A stretch of DNA of 64,000 nucleotides, taken from positions 19,260,318 through 19,324,317 of the forward strand of contig NC_058506.1 in the NCBI RefSeq assembly GCF_020382885.2, written 5' to 3'. Source of the DNA: Scatophagus argus. Its lineage: Eukaryota > Chordata > Actinopteri > Scatophagidae. Under the pieces are notes generated by a model that worked only from the letters and a program-made list of their open reading frames with translations, searched no databases and was not told the origin of the DNA. Positions 46,057 through 58,958 of the stretch are shown here, piece by piece (the stretch's first letter is position 1; each line of letters begins with the position of its first letter). Both the position numbers and the translations under genes were made by a program.

Positions 46057-49000
46057 TTAAAACGGGAGCTTCTTCAGCTGCTCGAAGGTGATGAAGAACT
46101 GAAATGTGTGCTAAGGAAAACTGTGACAGTGAACAGGCTGGTGCCGCTCAGTGGCCTGACAAATAAACTGCACTGGGGGCAAATTCTGGTTGGTTGGAAT
46201 GTCAAAATGAAAAAGAAAGCGACGGATGAAAAGTGCATTTCTGACAGAGAAAAGACACTCAATGCAACGCGGACACGGAGGTTACGACACGGCTTTGACG
46301 CTTCAATAACTATTCTGAGGTCTGATTTCAGTCAGTAGGTCTTAGGTTTTAAAGGATACAATGATGTTCCAAGGCCCCAGTCGCAGCCAGTTTGGCCAGA
46401 ATCCCTTATAGAGAGCGAAGAAGCCCTCGTTCCTCCATGTCTGCATCACTCCGTCCAGTGTTCCTTTGTACATGGGTGCTCCCGACAAAACTCGCTGGTT
46501 CATCATCCGCGTCCGGACCACATCTACAGGGTTGGAGGCCAGCGCACCCGCCAAGCCGCACGTGAAACTTGAGCTGAACAGCGGACGTCCGGACATGGAA
46601 CAAGGTTAGAAGAAGTTCTGATAAGCCGCTAGCTTTCGGAGCAGTTTTCATCAGTGCTTAAACAAACCAACTGCATGATCGAGAAGGGTGACCACTCTTG
46701 ACCTGAAAAGAGCTGACGAATATATAAACTTACATGAAATGTGCCAAAATGGTGTCTCCCATAAGGCCAGAGCGAAGCAGGTGTTTCTTTGTGATGTCGT
46801 AGACAGGAAGCTCCACCCCGACGACGATGGCTGCTCGCTGTGCTGTGGGGATGACACCCTGAGGAGGAGAAGGAGAAGGAGGAGGAGGAGGAGGATGAGG
46901 AGGAAGATTGTAACTCTGCTCGGCTACGTCAACGTGTTTCAATCTCGAGCGCATGTACCTAAAATGTACCCAAAATATTGATGTATTTGAAATAACTGCT
47001 TTGTTTTTTTTTTTTTTTTTTAAGGTATCTTGGGGTCAAGGAAAACAAGTTGTGAACAGAATATTAATGCAACACCTTTTTTTAAAGTCGAGCTGAAACA
47101 TAAAGTGTCTTTTTAAGCCGTTAAATCAACAGTCATCTGCGTGGTTGACCTCATTGAAAAACACAATTTTATAACTCTAATTACAAAAAAAAACCCATTA
47201 AAAACAAGGTCTATGGATTATCTTGAGTAACCGGGTCATGACTTATGGAGAGCGACATTGCTGGTTTTCTTTTGGTGCTCTCAGTGCCACAGGTGAAGTG
47301 CCATCGAGGTCCCTCATAATGAAGAGGAGGCAGACGTCTCTATAGCTGACACACATCCTCATCCTGCACTCACCCTCCACAGCCCTCTGGTGCCCTCCGT
47401 CTGGTAGATGTTGATGAAGTTGGACATCATGCTGCCTTGGAGGAGACTGCCCTGCGCCTGCATTCTAATCTGAAACACACACAGTTAACAGACCGCCTGC
47501 TGTGAATCCCACCATTTTACGAGGTGAATCATTGTTCTTGACACAAAGGACTCAATGAGAATTTTAGAGAATCTAAAATCGAAAAATTTAAGCACAAAGT
47601 TGAAGTTGTTTTCATGTAATTGTTGTCAACACATGAGCAGGGGATGACAGGGCTGAACACAGACGACTATTTATCAAAGATGATAAATGTCCTCAGCATT
47701 GAGAATCACCTTGAGGACGTCGGTGGGGTTGGCCAGAGATGAGGACAGGACTCCAGACACGACGCCACAGAAGACGTTGATGACCATCGTCTCGTCTGCC
47801 GTTAAAGAGACAAGAAACAATATCAGCTGAAGCACAAAAACACAATTTTGTTAAGATCAGCCTATAATGTACTATGTGCAGATGTCTACAGGGATGATAT
47901 GTTACTTCCACAAAGTAAAATTATCATGCATGTTGTCCACTTTATTAAACTGTGTGTCATTTTCAGCACACAAGTAGATCGTGTTTGGGCTAAAACATGT
48001 GAACAGTTGAACTGTGTTTTTGGCCAAAGGTGATGAATCTGCATCAAAATTAACACCAAAGTACAAAGACTCAACAGACTCTTCCTGCTTGCAGGGTAAG
48101 AATCAGCCCTTTGATTTTAAACACCTGCCTCTAACAAGTGCTTAGTCATGGTGGGTATGCACTTTTCTTTTTTCAAAATCTCAATATCCTCCAGCCCAAA
48201 CGAGACAAACAACGTGTTGAAAATGACACCGCAAGAGTGCACTTAGAGTGACAGAACCTGTTTTTTATATCCCGTTTGATTCTTGCAAAGCTACAAATTT
48301 AGCATCGATATGAACTCTGAACATAATTTTCGACAAGAAAGTCAGAAAGGACAAAAAGTATCTTACAGACAGGCAATTATTATCAAGGATTATTTTCTAC
48401 TACTCTGGGCTCCCTGCAAAGAAATCATTGTGTCTAATTTATGTTATCTGCATACAAGCGTTTATGTTCTCTCTGACCTACTTGGAACACCACATGGGTG
48501 GAGTTAGGTGTGAATCAACGCCCGCTGGCTTTGATGGACCTTCAAACGGTTAGTTTCTCACTTTTATGACGTGTGAACGTCCACCCATCTGGCACTCCGA
48601 GCAGATCGAAACAAACGTTGAGAATAATTTCGTTTTTTTGCTTGAGAGAAACTCTGAGCTCTGTACATTGGCTTGAATAAACAGGAACCACTGTTAGCAA
48701 TTAACTTCAGCAGAGTTTGTCAGGGTTAGCATGTGGTGGATCTCATTATTAGTAACCCAGTATGGTGTCTACACTGGAGTAAGAAGACAAAGAAGGAGGA
48801 GGAGGTGACAGAATAATAGTGGACTGAGTTCAGAACAATAGTTACAGTGATCCTTGATCAATCTGACCAACAGTTAGTGTGGCGGTCCTCGCGCCGCTCA
48901 TTTTTTGGACAGGGGAATGGGGCGTTCGATCCCACCACAACCACTGGGCAAACCCAAGCCTGCATCAAAACAAGCATTCAAAACACAGTGGCACCATCGT

Positions 49001-52000
49001 GGCAGAAGGCATGCAGAGTAGAGAGGCAAACAATCAACAGAAACAAACAAAAACAAACAAAAAAAAAAAAAACAAAGAGAGAGAGAGATCAGAAACAAAA
49101 TCTCTTCACCCACAGATTAGCTTCCATCATTTTTCCAACTCACTTCAGATGAAACCACGCCCACCTCCAAATGACGCATCACTTCAGCTGCTGTCAGGCC
49201 AACACTAACTAGCTTATTCTTGTCCCTTCTCTCTTCTAACAAACAAACAAAAAAAATCATCAATTTCAGAGCCTCATGTGGCTATTTTCCAAGCCACCGT
49301 ACCCGTCGAGACTTCACGTCACGTGGATGTGCGTGTGGTTTCATCTAAAGTGGTTATCCTTCCTTGCTCCCTTCCCTTTAACCTTTCCTTTTCTATCTGT
49401 CAACTTACATTAAGAATCATCAGCATAAGAACACTGAATGCACAAGGCACTTGCCCTGGTTTATTGGTGCAGATATTTTAGTTTAACCAGTTTACAAACA
49501 GAAATGTAATAATGTCAGTTTGTGGCTTTAGGGCCACGTTAGGTTCTGGATCTCCTTCTGGACCGAATACCATCCTGGTACAGTGACTTTATATGCGGCT
49601 TTCTTGCAGAAACATTGTGGCTTCAAAGCAGCGAAGTGGAGAATATACTGATATACCTGAGTATCACACTATTTTCTTTTGTGATATTGTTCATTTTTAA
49701 GTAATAATTTGTATGCAAAGGCTAATGAAACAACATTTCGCTATTATCACAATATCATGAATTGCCTAAACACTCGATTCGTATTAAGGCTGTAACTAAT
49801 GATTATTCATGATTATTTTCATGCCTAATCCATTAATCACTTTGTTTTGGAATTTTCAAATTGTCACAACGTCATTGTGAAAAATTCTCATTGCAGTTTC
49901 TCACAGCTCAAAGTGCCGTCGTCAAAATGTTTCTTCGGTCCAACCAACAGACTCTTCATTTACTTTCATAAATGACGAAAGAAAAGCAATGAATCCCAAC
50001 ATTTAAGAAGCTGGAACAGGCAAATGAAACAATTAATCGATTATCAAAATGGTTGTAAATTTCTCTTGATCTTCTAACAATTAATTGTTGTCACTCAGTT
50101 TGTGTCTTCTCATCTCCAGCGTATTTTCCAAAAGGCACTTTAATTAAAGTACAAAAAACATCACCATTTCATTTCCTTCAGTCCCTCCCTCCTGTTCTCC
50201 TATGTTGATCTACTCTATTATTGATATTATCTATCTGCTATTCAATAATTGCTCATCAAATATTGAGAGGAGCAGCAGGAAAGAAGAGAAGAAAGCAAAG
50301 TGGAGGAAAGTGAAAAAAAAGAAATAAGACAGGGAAGCAAGGGGGGGGGGGCTGGGAATACAAAGGTAGTTTCAGATAAAGAACCAGTCAATGAGAAAAG
50401 ACGAATGACAAATAGAAAACGCAGATGGAGAGGGAATTGAGGAAGACACGGCGCCCGTGGTCATAAACTTCCTGTGAGTCTCAGAAACATGCTGGCGCCG
50501 GCAAATCACTGACAAATGTAGCGCGAACCCATTTGTCTGATAGCTGAAGTGGCTCTCTGTGCTTCTCTACAGGGAGGGCGAACATCAGAGCTCCAAACAA
50601 CAAACACTGATCCACTTTCACGTTTTTAGGATGTTTTTCCTCTCCATGGCTGAGCCTGCATATTTCTAACCACTTTAATATTTAAACACGTTGTCACCGT
50701 GTTGTGCCCATGGGGGCATCTTCAGACAAGGATGAAATCCTTACATTTGAGAAGCTGAAGGAAGAGAATGTCTTAGTGTTTCAGGCCTGAAAAATGATTT
50801 TCAATAATTGCAGATTCATCCTCTGCCGATCGACTAATTCCTTCAGCTCCACTCTGAGCAGATCATTTGGGGTTTCCTTCCATCTGTCTTTTCCAAAGAC
50901 TACTTTTGCACACATTTCAGTTTTGTTACAAGCCTTTAAGTCTTGACTGATCTGAGGCGTCTCTCTGAATAGAAAACACACTGGCTGTTTGCGCTGAAAA
51001 AGTATCTACTGCAAAGTCAGTGAAATATATGACATTTTGGACTTGTTTAGGGGCATGAGCTCTGTGTCTGACATTAGTGCAAAAGCACATCGAAGCACTT
51101 ACAGCTGCAGTGTGAATGTAGCCTGACTCACCCTCTCATTCTGCACACCCCCATCCTGCTGTCTCCCCGTCTCTTCCTTCCTTCCTGGAAACCCTTTGCT
51201 CTTATGTCATTTATTTAGCTTGCAAATCAGTGCCTGCTGGGTACCACTCAGGTCATCACGACACATTTAGCCTTTCATTTTCAGTGGTCATGTAAACAAC
51301 ACAATGCTGGTGTTGAGTAAAGAAACCTGGTTGTTGGTAAAGACTCAAGTTACTGCACCAATGGCACCTGGGTAAATTCACCTTGTGATGATTCACAGGG
51401 ACAAATCCTCTTTTCTAAATCTCTAACTTGACCTAAACTGTGGTAAAGTCCGACCACCTCTTACTTGAAGCCACATATAGTAAATGAGGAAAACATCATT
51501 AAGTCCTTTTCAGCCATGCCTACATGTAAACAGAAGCAACCTGCCACCAGAACACCCAACACACACACACACGAAGCGTCCCAGCATGAACAAAGAGGAC
51601 AGAAGATACTTGAGGCACAAAAATGTTTTGAGTCCAAACAGAAGGAAAATGAATTGAAGAAGCAGCAGAATGAAGAACATGAGCAACAATAAAAGTTTGA
51701 ACTAAACCTTCGCTGGAAGAAACATTAAGGTTGACTTGAAAGGTTGAAGTCTTGTTCATTTATTATATCGTATTATATCTATTCTGAAATTCAGTTGAGT
51801 TTGTTGTTTCAACAAAATAAACAAACCTCCTTAAAATTCTTAGGACGAGTGCGTGAGCCTTCAGCTGTTGCAGGTGTGGAAGGCTGAGCTCGCGCTCGCC
51901 AAAGGCAGGAATGCTTTAGTGCACGTGGAGCAGAAATGATTCCTTTTTATGTGAGCAGGTTTTTAGACTAATTAAAAGACACTTGGTGCAGCTGATGCAA

Positions 52001-55000
52001 CTTTTCCTTCCTTATGAATTCCCGGATGAATGCATGTGTTTACCAGTTAAAAAATGTACATTTAAGAAAATGACTGTGGTGCTGCTACTGCCAAACTGTT
52101 TACTGTTGCTGCTAAGGAAATCTGCTCTTAGCAGTTCAAGGTTGGCTGTCAAGAGTTTTACTCGAGGGCAATTTTTAGCTGGGTTGAGGCTGTCAGTAAT
52201 GCTTATAGTACCTATAGTTTGCAGGAGATTACATCAGGCTGAAACCAGTCAGACCAGCCATGCAAACTTGAATCTAAATTTACTATACACAGCTGTCGAC
52301 TATCAGTATCGTACAAACCATCTGCCACGGTTTTCAATCTTGTTATAGTGTGTACAGTGACAATGAAGACACTCTATTCTATTCATTGTTTGGCCAGCTG
52401 CTGTTGTTCCAGACTTATATCTTACAAATGAAATTAATTTCAAGCTTTAAGGTGACTCGTGTGACAATAACTCAGTGAAGCCTGCGAATCAAAAGGCTTG
52501 TTTCCTTGCCTGTACGCAGGCTGTAAGCAGAAAGGTAAGAGACAAAATGTCAGAGGCAGAAACAGTCGACACTCACCTTCTGGACGACTGACAAACAGCC
52601 TCTTCAGAGAGTTGTAGGTTCCTATTTTGATTGTGCCGTAAGAAGCTTGTCTCAACAAGGCAGGAGAAATCCTGAAAGGAGAGGTCAAATGTATTTATTA
52701 ACCTTTTCCCTGGTGGGAAAATGAAGGCAGGTGCAGAAGATGAGGCGGTGCGAAGTCAAAGAGAAGATCCTTCTCTTAAAATGGAACATATTTCGCTCCC
52801 ACTGGGCTTCTTTCAAATCTGTAGCTGGATTCAGTAAAATCACAGTTCAGCCACCCACAAAGTGTAACAGCTCCGTGGGCAAAGCTTATTACTGCATATT
52901 GTATTGAGCACATGCTGTTTCTATCAGCGTGGAGCGTATCTCCAGCATGTAGCAAGAAGAAGTAACTGAATTTACTGAGTTTAAATTAAAGTGTTCTCGC
53001 CCCAGGAGCAGCAAGCTATCTGCGACTTTATTCACACATCCTGGAACCGAGTACTGAAACTCTATGATAAGTCTTATGTATTTTTAAAGAATTCCTCCTG
53101 AAACTAATGACTGAATCCAAGTTTAAAGCATTTAGCCCTGAAAATAAAACGGTTCTTTACTGAAATTACCAACACTATGCACTTTTTGCTTGCCTTTGTT
53201 CCCTCAGCCTCTCACACGGACATTTGATCAGTACTTTGTTACATGTGAGTATAAGCACGAACCTCAATGTACAGTTTACATAAATACAAATGAGTCTCAA
53301 GAAGACATTGATAGCGATACTCCCTCCATTGGAGTCTACGGTGTCCCTCCTGCTGGACTGTTGCTAGCTCGATGCTGGACAGCATATAAAGAACGACAAA
53401 TATAGAAAAAGTTCTTTAAAGCGTGGAGATCAAACACAATTTTAATCATAATTACAATCTGAAACGGTGTCACTAACCATCTGGAGGTCTACCGTGTTTA
53501 ATCATTAAACTGGTAACCATTTCACCCATAGTGCTGACTGAATGAATTAACTCCATTACGCAGTTAATGCTATTTTCTGGCCTCTGTTTACTTAATTCCC
53601 ATCACACACGAACACCAAACTCGCTCAGATTAATGGACTAAAACCTCGACTTCAATTTCAATGTGACGATTCCATTCAGTTTTCGATTTAAACTTTTTTT
53701 GTCCCCAACACTTACAGCTATGCCTTGGTTAGACTATTGAACTCAATTTGTAAAAACACTGTTGATTTCATTGCTTGACTACTGTCATTTCCATTTACAA
53801 ATTCTTCTTTAAAAAGACATTGCTATGCAGCATCATGTGCGATATGACCACCAAATTCATTTGAAATGTATAAACAATATCACATTGGGAACAAACTCTC
53901 TGTACAGTAATCAGTTACAGCAAATACAGCAGTAATCAATCTCCACTGTTAAATAGACAGAAGCCTCCAAATGAATGCCAACTGATCACAAAAAGTATCT
54001 AAGTATCTTTATATTATTATTGCATCATACTTTAATATTTTTTTAGATTAGGGAATGGTTTCCTGTGAGGACTGTGAATGATTAAGGAGCTTGATTAACC
54101 AATAGCTTTCAAATGAAGCATCATCTGTGGCAACTGAGTCAAAACCACCTCCCTAAGAGATTAAACGCTATTGTGTTTTACTCAGGATTTTAGTGAATGC
54201 AGCCAGCGACCACCACACACTACCTCTATCTACTGTGCTCCAAACTTGCATGCACTTGAAAAATCATCTGCAGTGGCCAAAGTGTGAGTATCATTCGGTG
54301 TGTAGTTTGTGCAAAGCTGAAAAAAGCAGGTTGCATACCCAGAGTACAGCGCCCGGATACCTTCCTCCTTGCCGATCCTGAAGAGGGCGTGGAACATCCC
54401 TCTGTAACGCACCTCGGTGTACTGGGACTGACCCTGGACCTGGAGCCGGGTTTTAGTCAGGTCGATGGGAAATGTACCTGAGGATTAAAAGTATTACAAT
54501 ACTGGAAATAATAGATATGATTTACCAAAAAAAGAAAATTCAAGTAATGGTATGAAAACCATTACTTGAATTTTCTTTTTTTGGTCATGTCATGAATTAT
54601 ATTTGTGCCACAGAACATGATACAATTTAATTATTTTTTAAAAACGGTTTCCCAAGTTGCAACTCCTATTCAGTTACCAGAAACGGCCTATTATCTTTCT
54701 GTTTTTGTACAACACATCAAAAATTTCACAACATAACAAAAAGTAGCATTAATATATACAAACGTGATCGGAAAAACCTCAGAGCACAACCTGGGAAATG
54801 GGTTAAAGAAGGGAATATCTTTTTTTTTATCATGCAGGAGACAATCTATGCAAACATATACTTTAGAAATACTGATGCCAGGCACTGTGACTCGGAAGTT
54901 ATGATAATACCCGAGAGGTACAATGTGTTAATTCCCGTTAAGACCCCAGCAGACTATTGTGTTTGGATCAAAGGAGAAACACTGTGAATGTGTCTACCTT

Positions 55001-55335
55001 CATGAATTGTGTAAATCTGCAGTTGCAGGATGCCATATATACTTTCCACCAAAGAGCTCTGATATGTATTCATGTGGGATGCATCGTTCCCCGTGTAGAG
55101 CCAGAGCTACCACCATTTAGCAGGTGCAGCAGAATTTTCCCATGACTGCAAATTCATGGAACCGAAATGTCTATTTGCATAGACGATAAAAACGGCACAG
55201 TATTACAGCGTGTGAGCCCAACAATACCTGACGGTTACGGTCTGCGTGTTGTGGTGCATCACGTAGCCTACCGAATTCTGCGACAATCGAGGCCATCCCT
55301 CCGTAGATGAACGGCTTCCAGTTCAAGTTGGCCAT
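46057..55335 (-). CDS. slc25a14: slc25a14 / UCP5-like mitochondrial carrier (8 coding exons, 286 aa)
   Basis: Inner-membrane carrier of the SLC25 family. Exons: 55335-55272, 54477-54339, 52671-52577, 47795-47710, 47469-47374, 46858-46734, 46573-46360, 46098-46057. They total 861 bp with all phases agreeing. Three carrier repeats are visible, each with its signature: [27 protein letters not shown] and [13 protein letters not shown]. The start [13 protein letters not shown] matches the SLC25A14/A30 group. [14 protein letters not shown] and [12 protein letters not shown], together with the neighbouring gpr119, favour SLC25A14 over SLC25A30. An in-frame upstream Met at 55452 would add 39 residues with a hydrophobic segment, resembling the extended N-terminus of mammalian UCP5. 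Intron 3 is about 4.8 kb. Confidence 0.93.
49785..50075 (+). repeat. Decayed dispersed teleost repeat
   Basis: Contains GGCTGTAACTAATGATTATT, CGGTCCAACCAACAG, AAGAAGCTGGAACAG and AATTAATCGATTATCAAAAT in the order seen in a very abundant fish interspersed element. No ORF. The class was assigned from memory of the motif order. Confidence 0.55.
50725..50840 (+). repeat. Second fragment of the same dispersed repeat
   Basis: CTTACATTTGAGAAGCTGAA followed by CTGAAAAATGATTTTCA and GCCGATCGACTAATTCC corresponds to the 3' half of the element at 49785-50075. Confidence 0.5.
52330..52385 (+). mobile_element. Possible LINE 3' end remnant
   Basis: GTGACAATGAAGACACTCTA followed by TTCTATTC looks like the last bases of an L2-type 3' UTR with a short repeat tail. 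Confidence 0.3.
54524..54585. repeat. slc25a14: Perfect 28-bp-arm palindrome, 6-nt loop, in slc25a14 intron 1
   Basis: Arms 54524-54551 and 54558-54585 are exact reverse complements; the loop is ATGAAA. It lies 47 bp upstream of the second coding exon on the transcribed strand. It could form a hairpin in pre-mRNA or a cruciform in DNA. Confidence 0.95.
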
Positions 55336-55339
55336 CTCC

Positions 55340-56150
55340 GCGGCGGCCGCTGCTTCAACCTGCGGGAGCCCCGCTAGAAACAAAAGCAGCCCCCCCAGGC
55401 AGAGGTCAACGCAGTGCTGCAACCTCAGACAATACAACATGTCGACAAACATTGAGCTCTGACGATGCTACAGTCCAAGGAGGCTTCTCAGCATCAGCAT
55501 CCCAGCGTACTGCGCCGGAAAGAGACGCCCGCTGTGTCGAACACCGCGGAGAGAGCCATCATATTTGTTGTGGCGCTGCTATTGGCTGTGAGTTCAATCA
55601 ATCAAAACACTAAGTGATTCCATTGGCTGGTGTGCCGGTGTGGGCAAACCATGAATGACAGTTAAGTGACAGCAACAGTGTCACGAGAATTAAATGAAGT
55701 TTATTATCGTTAAGTCATATGATAAATAAAGACGGTGCCTTCTCAACGAATTATAAATCAGCCTTCTAGCTATAACGCACAGTTTAAACAGCTGAAATTC
55801 GTGCATTTTGAACGTTTATTCCAGAGATGGTCGTCCCAACTGTTTCATACGGTTAGCTCTGAGCAGAAGGCTACTGCTACACTAGCGGCTACTCGGCAAC
55901 CGCTTGCAGAAACCACAAGCCAGCTTGTTGGCGAGGTTTAACAGTTAGGAAATAGTTACCGTTACATTCAGACGAAATATCACGTACCTGTTGTGTCGAT
56001 AAAAATTCGGAACCTGCTACTTAACTTGGTTTTCCATGACTTAATTAACGCCTGTACGCGGCTTGACTTTACCAGAGTGCAAGCAGCAAAAAAACTTCTC
56101 GCCTGCTGTTAGCTACCCATTTCAGCTAATGTCAAACACAGCAGAAGCGA
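55340..56150. other. slc25a14: slc25a14 promoter region and upstream DNA
   Basis: GC-richer sequence with GCGCCGGAAAGAG (an ETS-like CCGGAA core) at about 55512-55525. No TATA was identified. No divergent gene is recognised. Confidence 0.4.
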
Positions 56151-56154
56151 GCCT

Positions 56155-56250
56155 GTTTCTGCTTCTTCTTCGCCGCTGCCTTTAAGGTTTAACGGCAGAT
56201 AATGTCCTTAGTGTCGCATTACTGCCACCTGCTGGAGTTACTTAACTCCT
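56155..56250. repeat. Fragment of a dispersed fish repeat
   Basis: GTTTCTGCTTCTTCTTCGCC through CATTACTGCCACCTGCTGG is a pattern recurring in many teleost genomes. Short and non-coding. Confidence 0.4.
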
Positions 56251-56741
56251 ACATGTTTTCTCATCGGTCCAACATCCTTTGCCTTACTGAGGTGTAGACC
56301 GAATCCTTTTGATTAAATTAATTAAAACAATTATTAAAACTTAATGTATTTCTTAGCCACTGGAAAGCACTTTGTGTTTGAATTGTGCCATATAAAGAAG
56401 CTTGCCTCTTAAAATCAATTTTTCATGGAGCATATTTAAAACATTTACACTTTTTGCAACAAATGTGAAAACAGACTTACAGCGTCATATGTCACGCATA
56501 CAGGTTTTCACGCATAAGCTCAAGCATGCAACTTCAGGAAAAAAAAAGAACATATTTTTGACCAGAGGGAGGCTACATACTATAATACATTTTTTAACAG
56601 CTTGTTTGGCTAGTTTGTCCAGTCTGTCACTACCCAAATGCCTGTATGTGACCTTAGTGCTTTCTTTTGTTACTTTTGGCTGGGGGTTTTGATGCCACAA
56701 TTTCAAATAGCAAACAGTGTCATCAATTCTACAATTTTGCA

Positions 56742-56760
56742 TAGATAGATAGATAGATAT
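56742..56760 (+). repeat. Short (ATAG)n microsatellite
   Basis: Four ATAG units followed by an A-rich stretch. Confidence 0.85.
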
Positions 56761-56865
56761 AAAAAAAATAAAAATGACACACAGGCTTCTTAAGAAATTT
56801 GAATTTGTTTAATTGGTGTGAATATCATCTAGATTATGTTTAAATAATGATAAACACTGTCTTTG

Positions 56866-56997
56866 TGTGTTGGCCCTGCGATTGACTGGCGACCAGTCCA
56901 GGGTGAACCCTGCCTTTCGCCCGTAGTCAGCTGGGATAGGCTCCGGCTCCCCCGCGACCCTGACGGATAAGCGGTATAGAAAATGGATGGATGGAAT
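56866..56997 (+). repeat. SINE-like repeat, 3' part with GGAT tail
   Basis: Contains GGCCCTGCGATTGACTGGCG, CCAGTCCAGGGTGAACCC, CTGGGATAGGCTCCGGCTCC, CCCGCGACCCTGACGGATAA and a GGATGGAT tail. This is a hallmark dispersed element of percomorph genomes. Confidence 0.75.
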
Positions 56998-57169
56998 GAT
57001 AAACACTTGCTGTTCGTCCTCACAACAGGTTTAGGGACTGATGGCAGTGAGAAATAGGACCTAAAGTTAAAGTCATCAATCACATCACCTCAGTAGACAA
57101 CTGTCACAGCCCAGCATTTATTCACCACTGTTCGATAGTCACAGAAATTCTTTATAAACTTATTCACGT

Positions 57170-57312
57170 AAGCATGTTTTTATCTGGCATTTTGCCTTTT
57201 TCATTAGATAGAACAGTCGAAAGTAAACAGGAACATCAAAGAGCCCAGGGTTTGGTCTCAACCCAGGCCACACACACTCCACCAGGTGAGCTACCAGGTG
57301 CCCCATCGTCTT
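57170..57312 (-). mobile_element. tRNA-derived SINE
   Basis: On the minus strand the head is GGGGCACCTGGTAGCTCACC with an A-box-like sequence and a GGTTGAGACC B-box. The body has CTTTGATGTTCCTGTTTAC and a tail CTATCTAATGAAAAAGGCAA. It matches the layout of a common fish SINE. Confidence 0.6.
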
Positions 57313-58425
57313 CTTTTTATTTTTTACCATGACATCCAGGGTGGAGCAGCTAAAGCTGGAGGGAGTGTTACACATTCACTCAGTTTGAACAAAAAGTGAA
57401 AAAATTAAGATGTCACCAAACCCATGCACACTGACAGTCAGAGCCACGCTCAAAGGAACATCACCTTTTAAAGCGGCAGATAATATTAAGGTCAATTCAG
57501 GCAGCTTGTTGCTCAGTATTCTATCTGAAATGTCATCTGTGATCGGCTCTACCACAATCATCACTGCAGCAAGTCAACAAATCCTTTATTTCTTACAACA
57601 TTGTTGTGTGAAATAATCCTCTGACTTAGTAGTATTAAATGCTTTTAACATTTCTTTACTCATTCATCTCACTTTTGTTCATTTTCACGGACACAAACCC
57701 TAATTCAGACAAGCAGCTACTTCACCAGGAGACATCCATCCTGATTTGACCAAATATGCTGACTCTTCCTTCACTATCCATCTTTTCTGACACCAACCAA
57801 TGGACGTGAGACTGTCCTGAGGTCCCTTTTGTATCTATTTCCAGATTTTTGCCTGAAAATGAATTAATGCATGATGAGTTTGGACAGGAGTTTAACAGGT
57901 TTCGGGCCTGTGAAGACTTCTAATATGTTTGTTTCAGGCTCACACCCACTCCACACATACTACTGTCAGCTAGAATGATGACTTTCTGCCCCGCCTTGCT
58001 GTTAATGAAGGCACCTTCACACGTAACATCAACAGTACCACGGCGTCCAGATATTTCAGCCAGCAACCTCCAGGCTACGAGCCTGACAGCTGAAGCTTCA
58101 TCCCTCTCAGAGCAGCCAAGCCGGAACTGAAGCCTTAAAAGCATTTAAATGACTGTCCTTATCTTCACTTCACTCGCACCTCATACAGCAGATACCCACA
58201 ATGTCAATCAGCAAAAAAACATAAACCTTTTCAGATACTCCTCGCCTGCCCATTTTGAGTACAGTCCGAGACTTCCTGTGGCAAAAACACAGCAGGACAG
58301 CTGGAGCCCAAGTCAGAGAGAAGATAGCTGGTGGGAACATCACAGTCTGAGAGTTCGTTCCCCTTCCTCTGCTTCTACTTCTTCTTCTTCTTCTTCTTTT
58401 AATTGGACACAGGCAGCGCTGTGGA

Positions 58426-58807
58426 TCAGAGAGTGGTGCGCAGCAGTCGAATGACACGCTGGTAAAGCTGCTGGACGACTGACACCAGATTCCTAAGAGA
58501 AGGTCAAGCAGTTAGTGAGGAACGAGCAGAGACGTGTTGATTCAGCTCGAGTCAGGCTGTCTGGCAAGCTTCTCATCAAAATGAAAGTTTTGTCCTTTTT
58601 AAAATCTAAGTTCATATGCACAATAACCTGGACAAAACTAGTCAAAATATGAAAACTGTAGCATCTAAATAAGGTTGTTTGGAAATGATTTTGGATTGGC
58701 AGCATACTAACAAACTTTCCACAGAGTTGTGGTTGTCTGATGGTTGTCTGTAGCGTCAGTCGCTGTGATAAAAAAAGTCCTCAAACATTTGTCCGTTTTT
58801 ACACACT

Positions 58808-58848
<41 letters not shown>

Positions 58849-58958
58849 CGAGCTCCGACGGAGAAGCAGTTGTTGCGGTTCGGGTGGAGGCAGAAGAGCG
58901 AGGCCACGCAGTAAACACAGCACAACAACATGGACACCAGCCGTCTTTTTAAAGACAT
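58426..58958 (-). CDS. Candidate two-exon membrane micropeptide, 58 aa
   Basis: Not recognised. Exon 1 coding 58958-58849 and exon 2 58492-58426 join in phase (177 bp). The junction uses a GTGAGT donor at 58848 and a TTCTCTTAG acceptor at 58493. An acceptor (TTTCCATCAG) a few bases before the ATG suggests a 5' UTR intron. The product starts MSLKRRLVSMLLCCVYCVAS, a basic head plus a hydrophobic segment (signal anchor or signal peptide, residues about 7-24). It continues with CLHPNRNNCFSVG and ends in an amphipathic VVQQLYQRVIRLL stretch. The intron is a (CA)n-containing 356 bp. It lies between slc25a14 and gpr119. No homologue comes to mind; it could instead be a fragment of a longer type II membrane protein or chance. 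Confidence 0.4.
58806..58846 (+). repeat. (AC)n microsatellite
   Basis: About 20 AC dinucleotides inside the intron of the candidate micropeptide gene, ending at its splice donor. Confidence 0.95.

Larger units (their letters stand above)
47800..52570. other. slc25a14 intron 3
   Basis: Large intron with decayed repeats (49785-50075 and 50725-50840) and a ten-G run at about 50342-50350. No nested gene is supported. Confidence 0.5.

Noticed and set aside
45964-46338. 124-codon plus-strand frame over the last slc25a14 exon
   Set aside because: Antisense shadow of the terminal exon and its intron.
51983-52348. 121-codon plus-strand frame inside slc25a14 intron 3
   Set aside because: Leu/Ser-rich chance frame without motifs; part overlaps a probable LINE 3' end.
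46057-55335. SLC25A30 (KMCP1) instead of SLC25A14
   Set aside because: Sequence between carrier repeats ([14 protein letters not shown]) and adjacency to gpr119 favour SLC25A14. The families are close, so some doubt remains.
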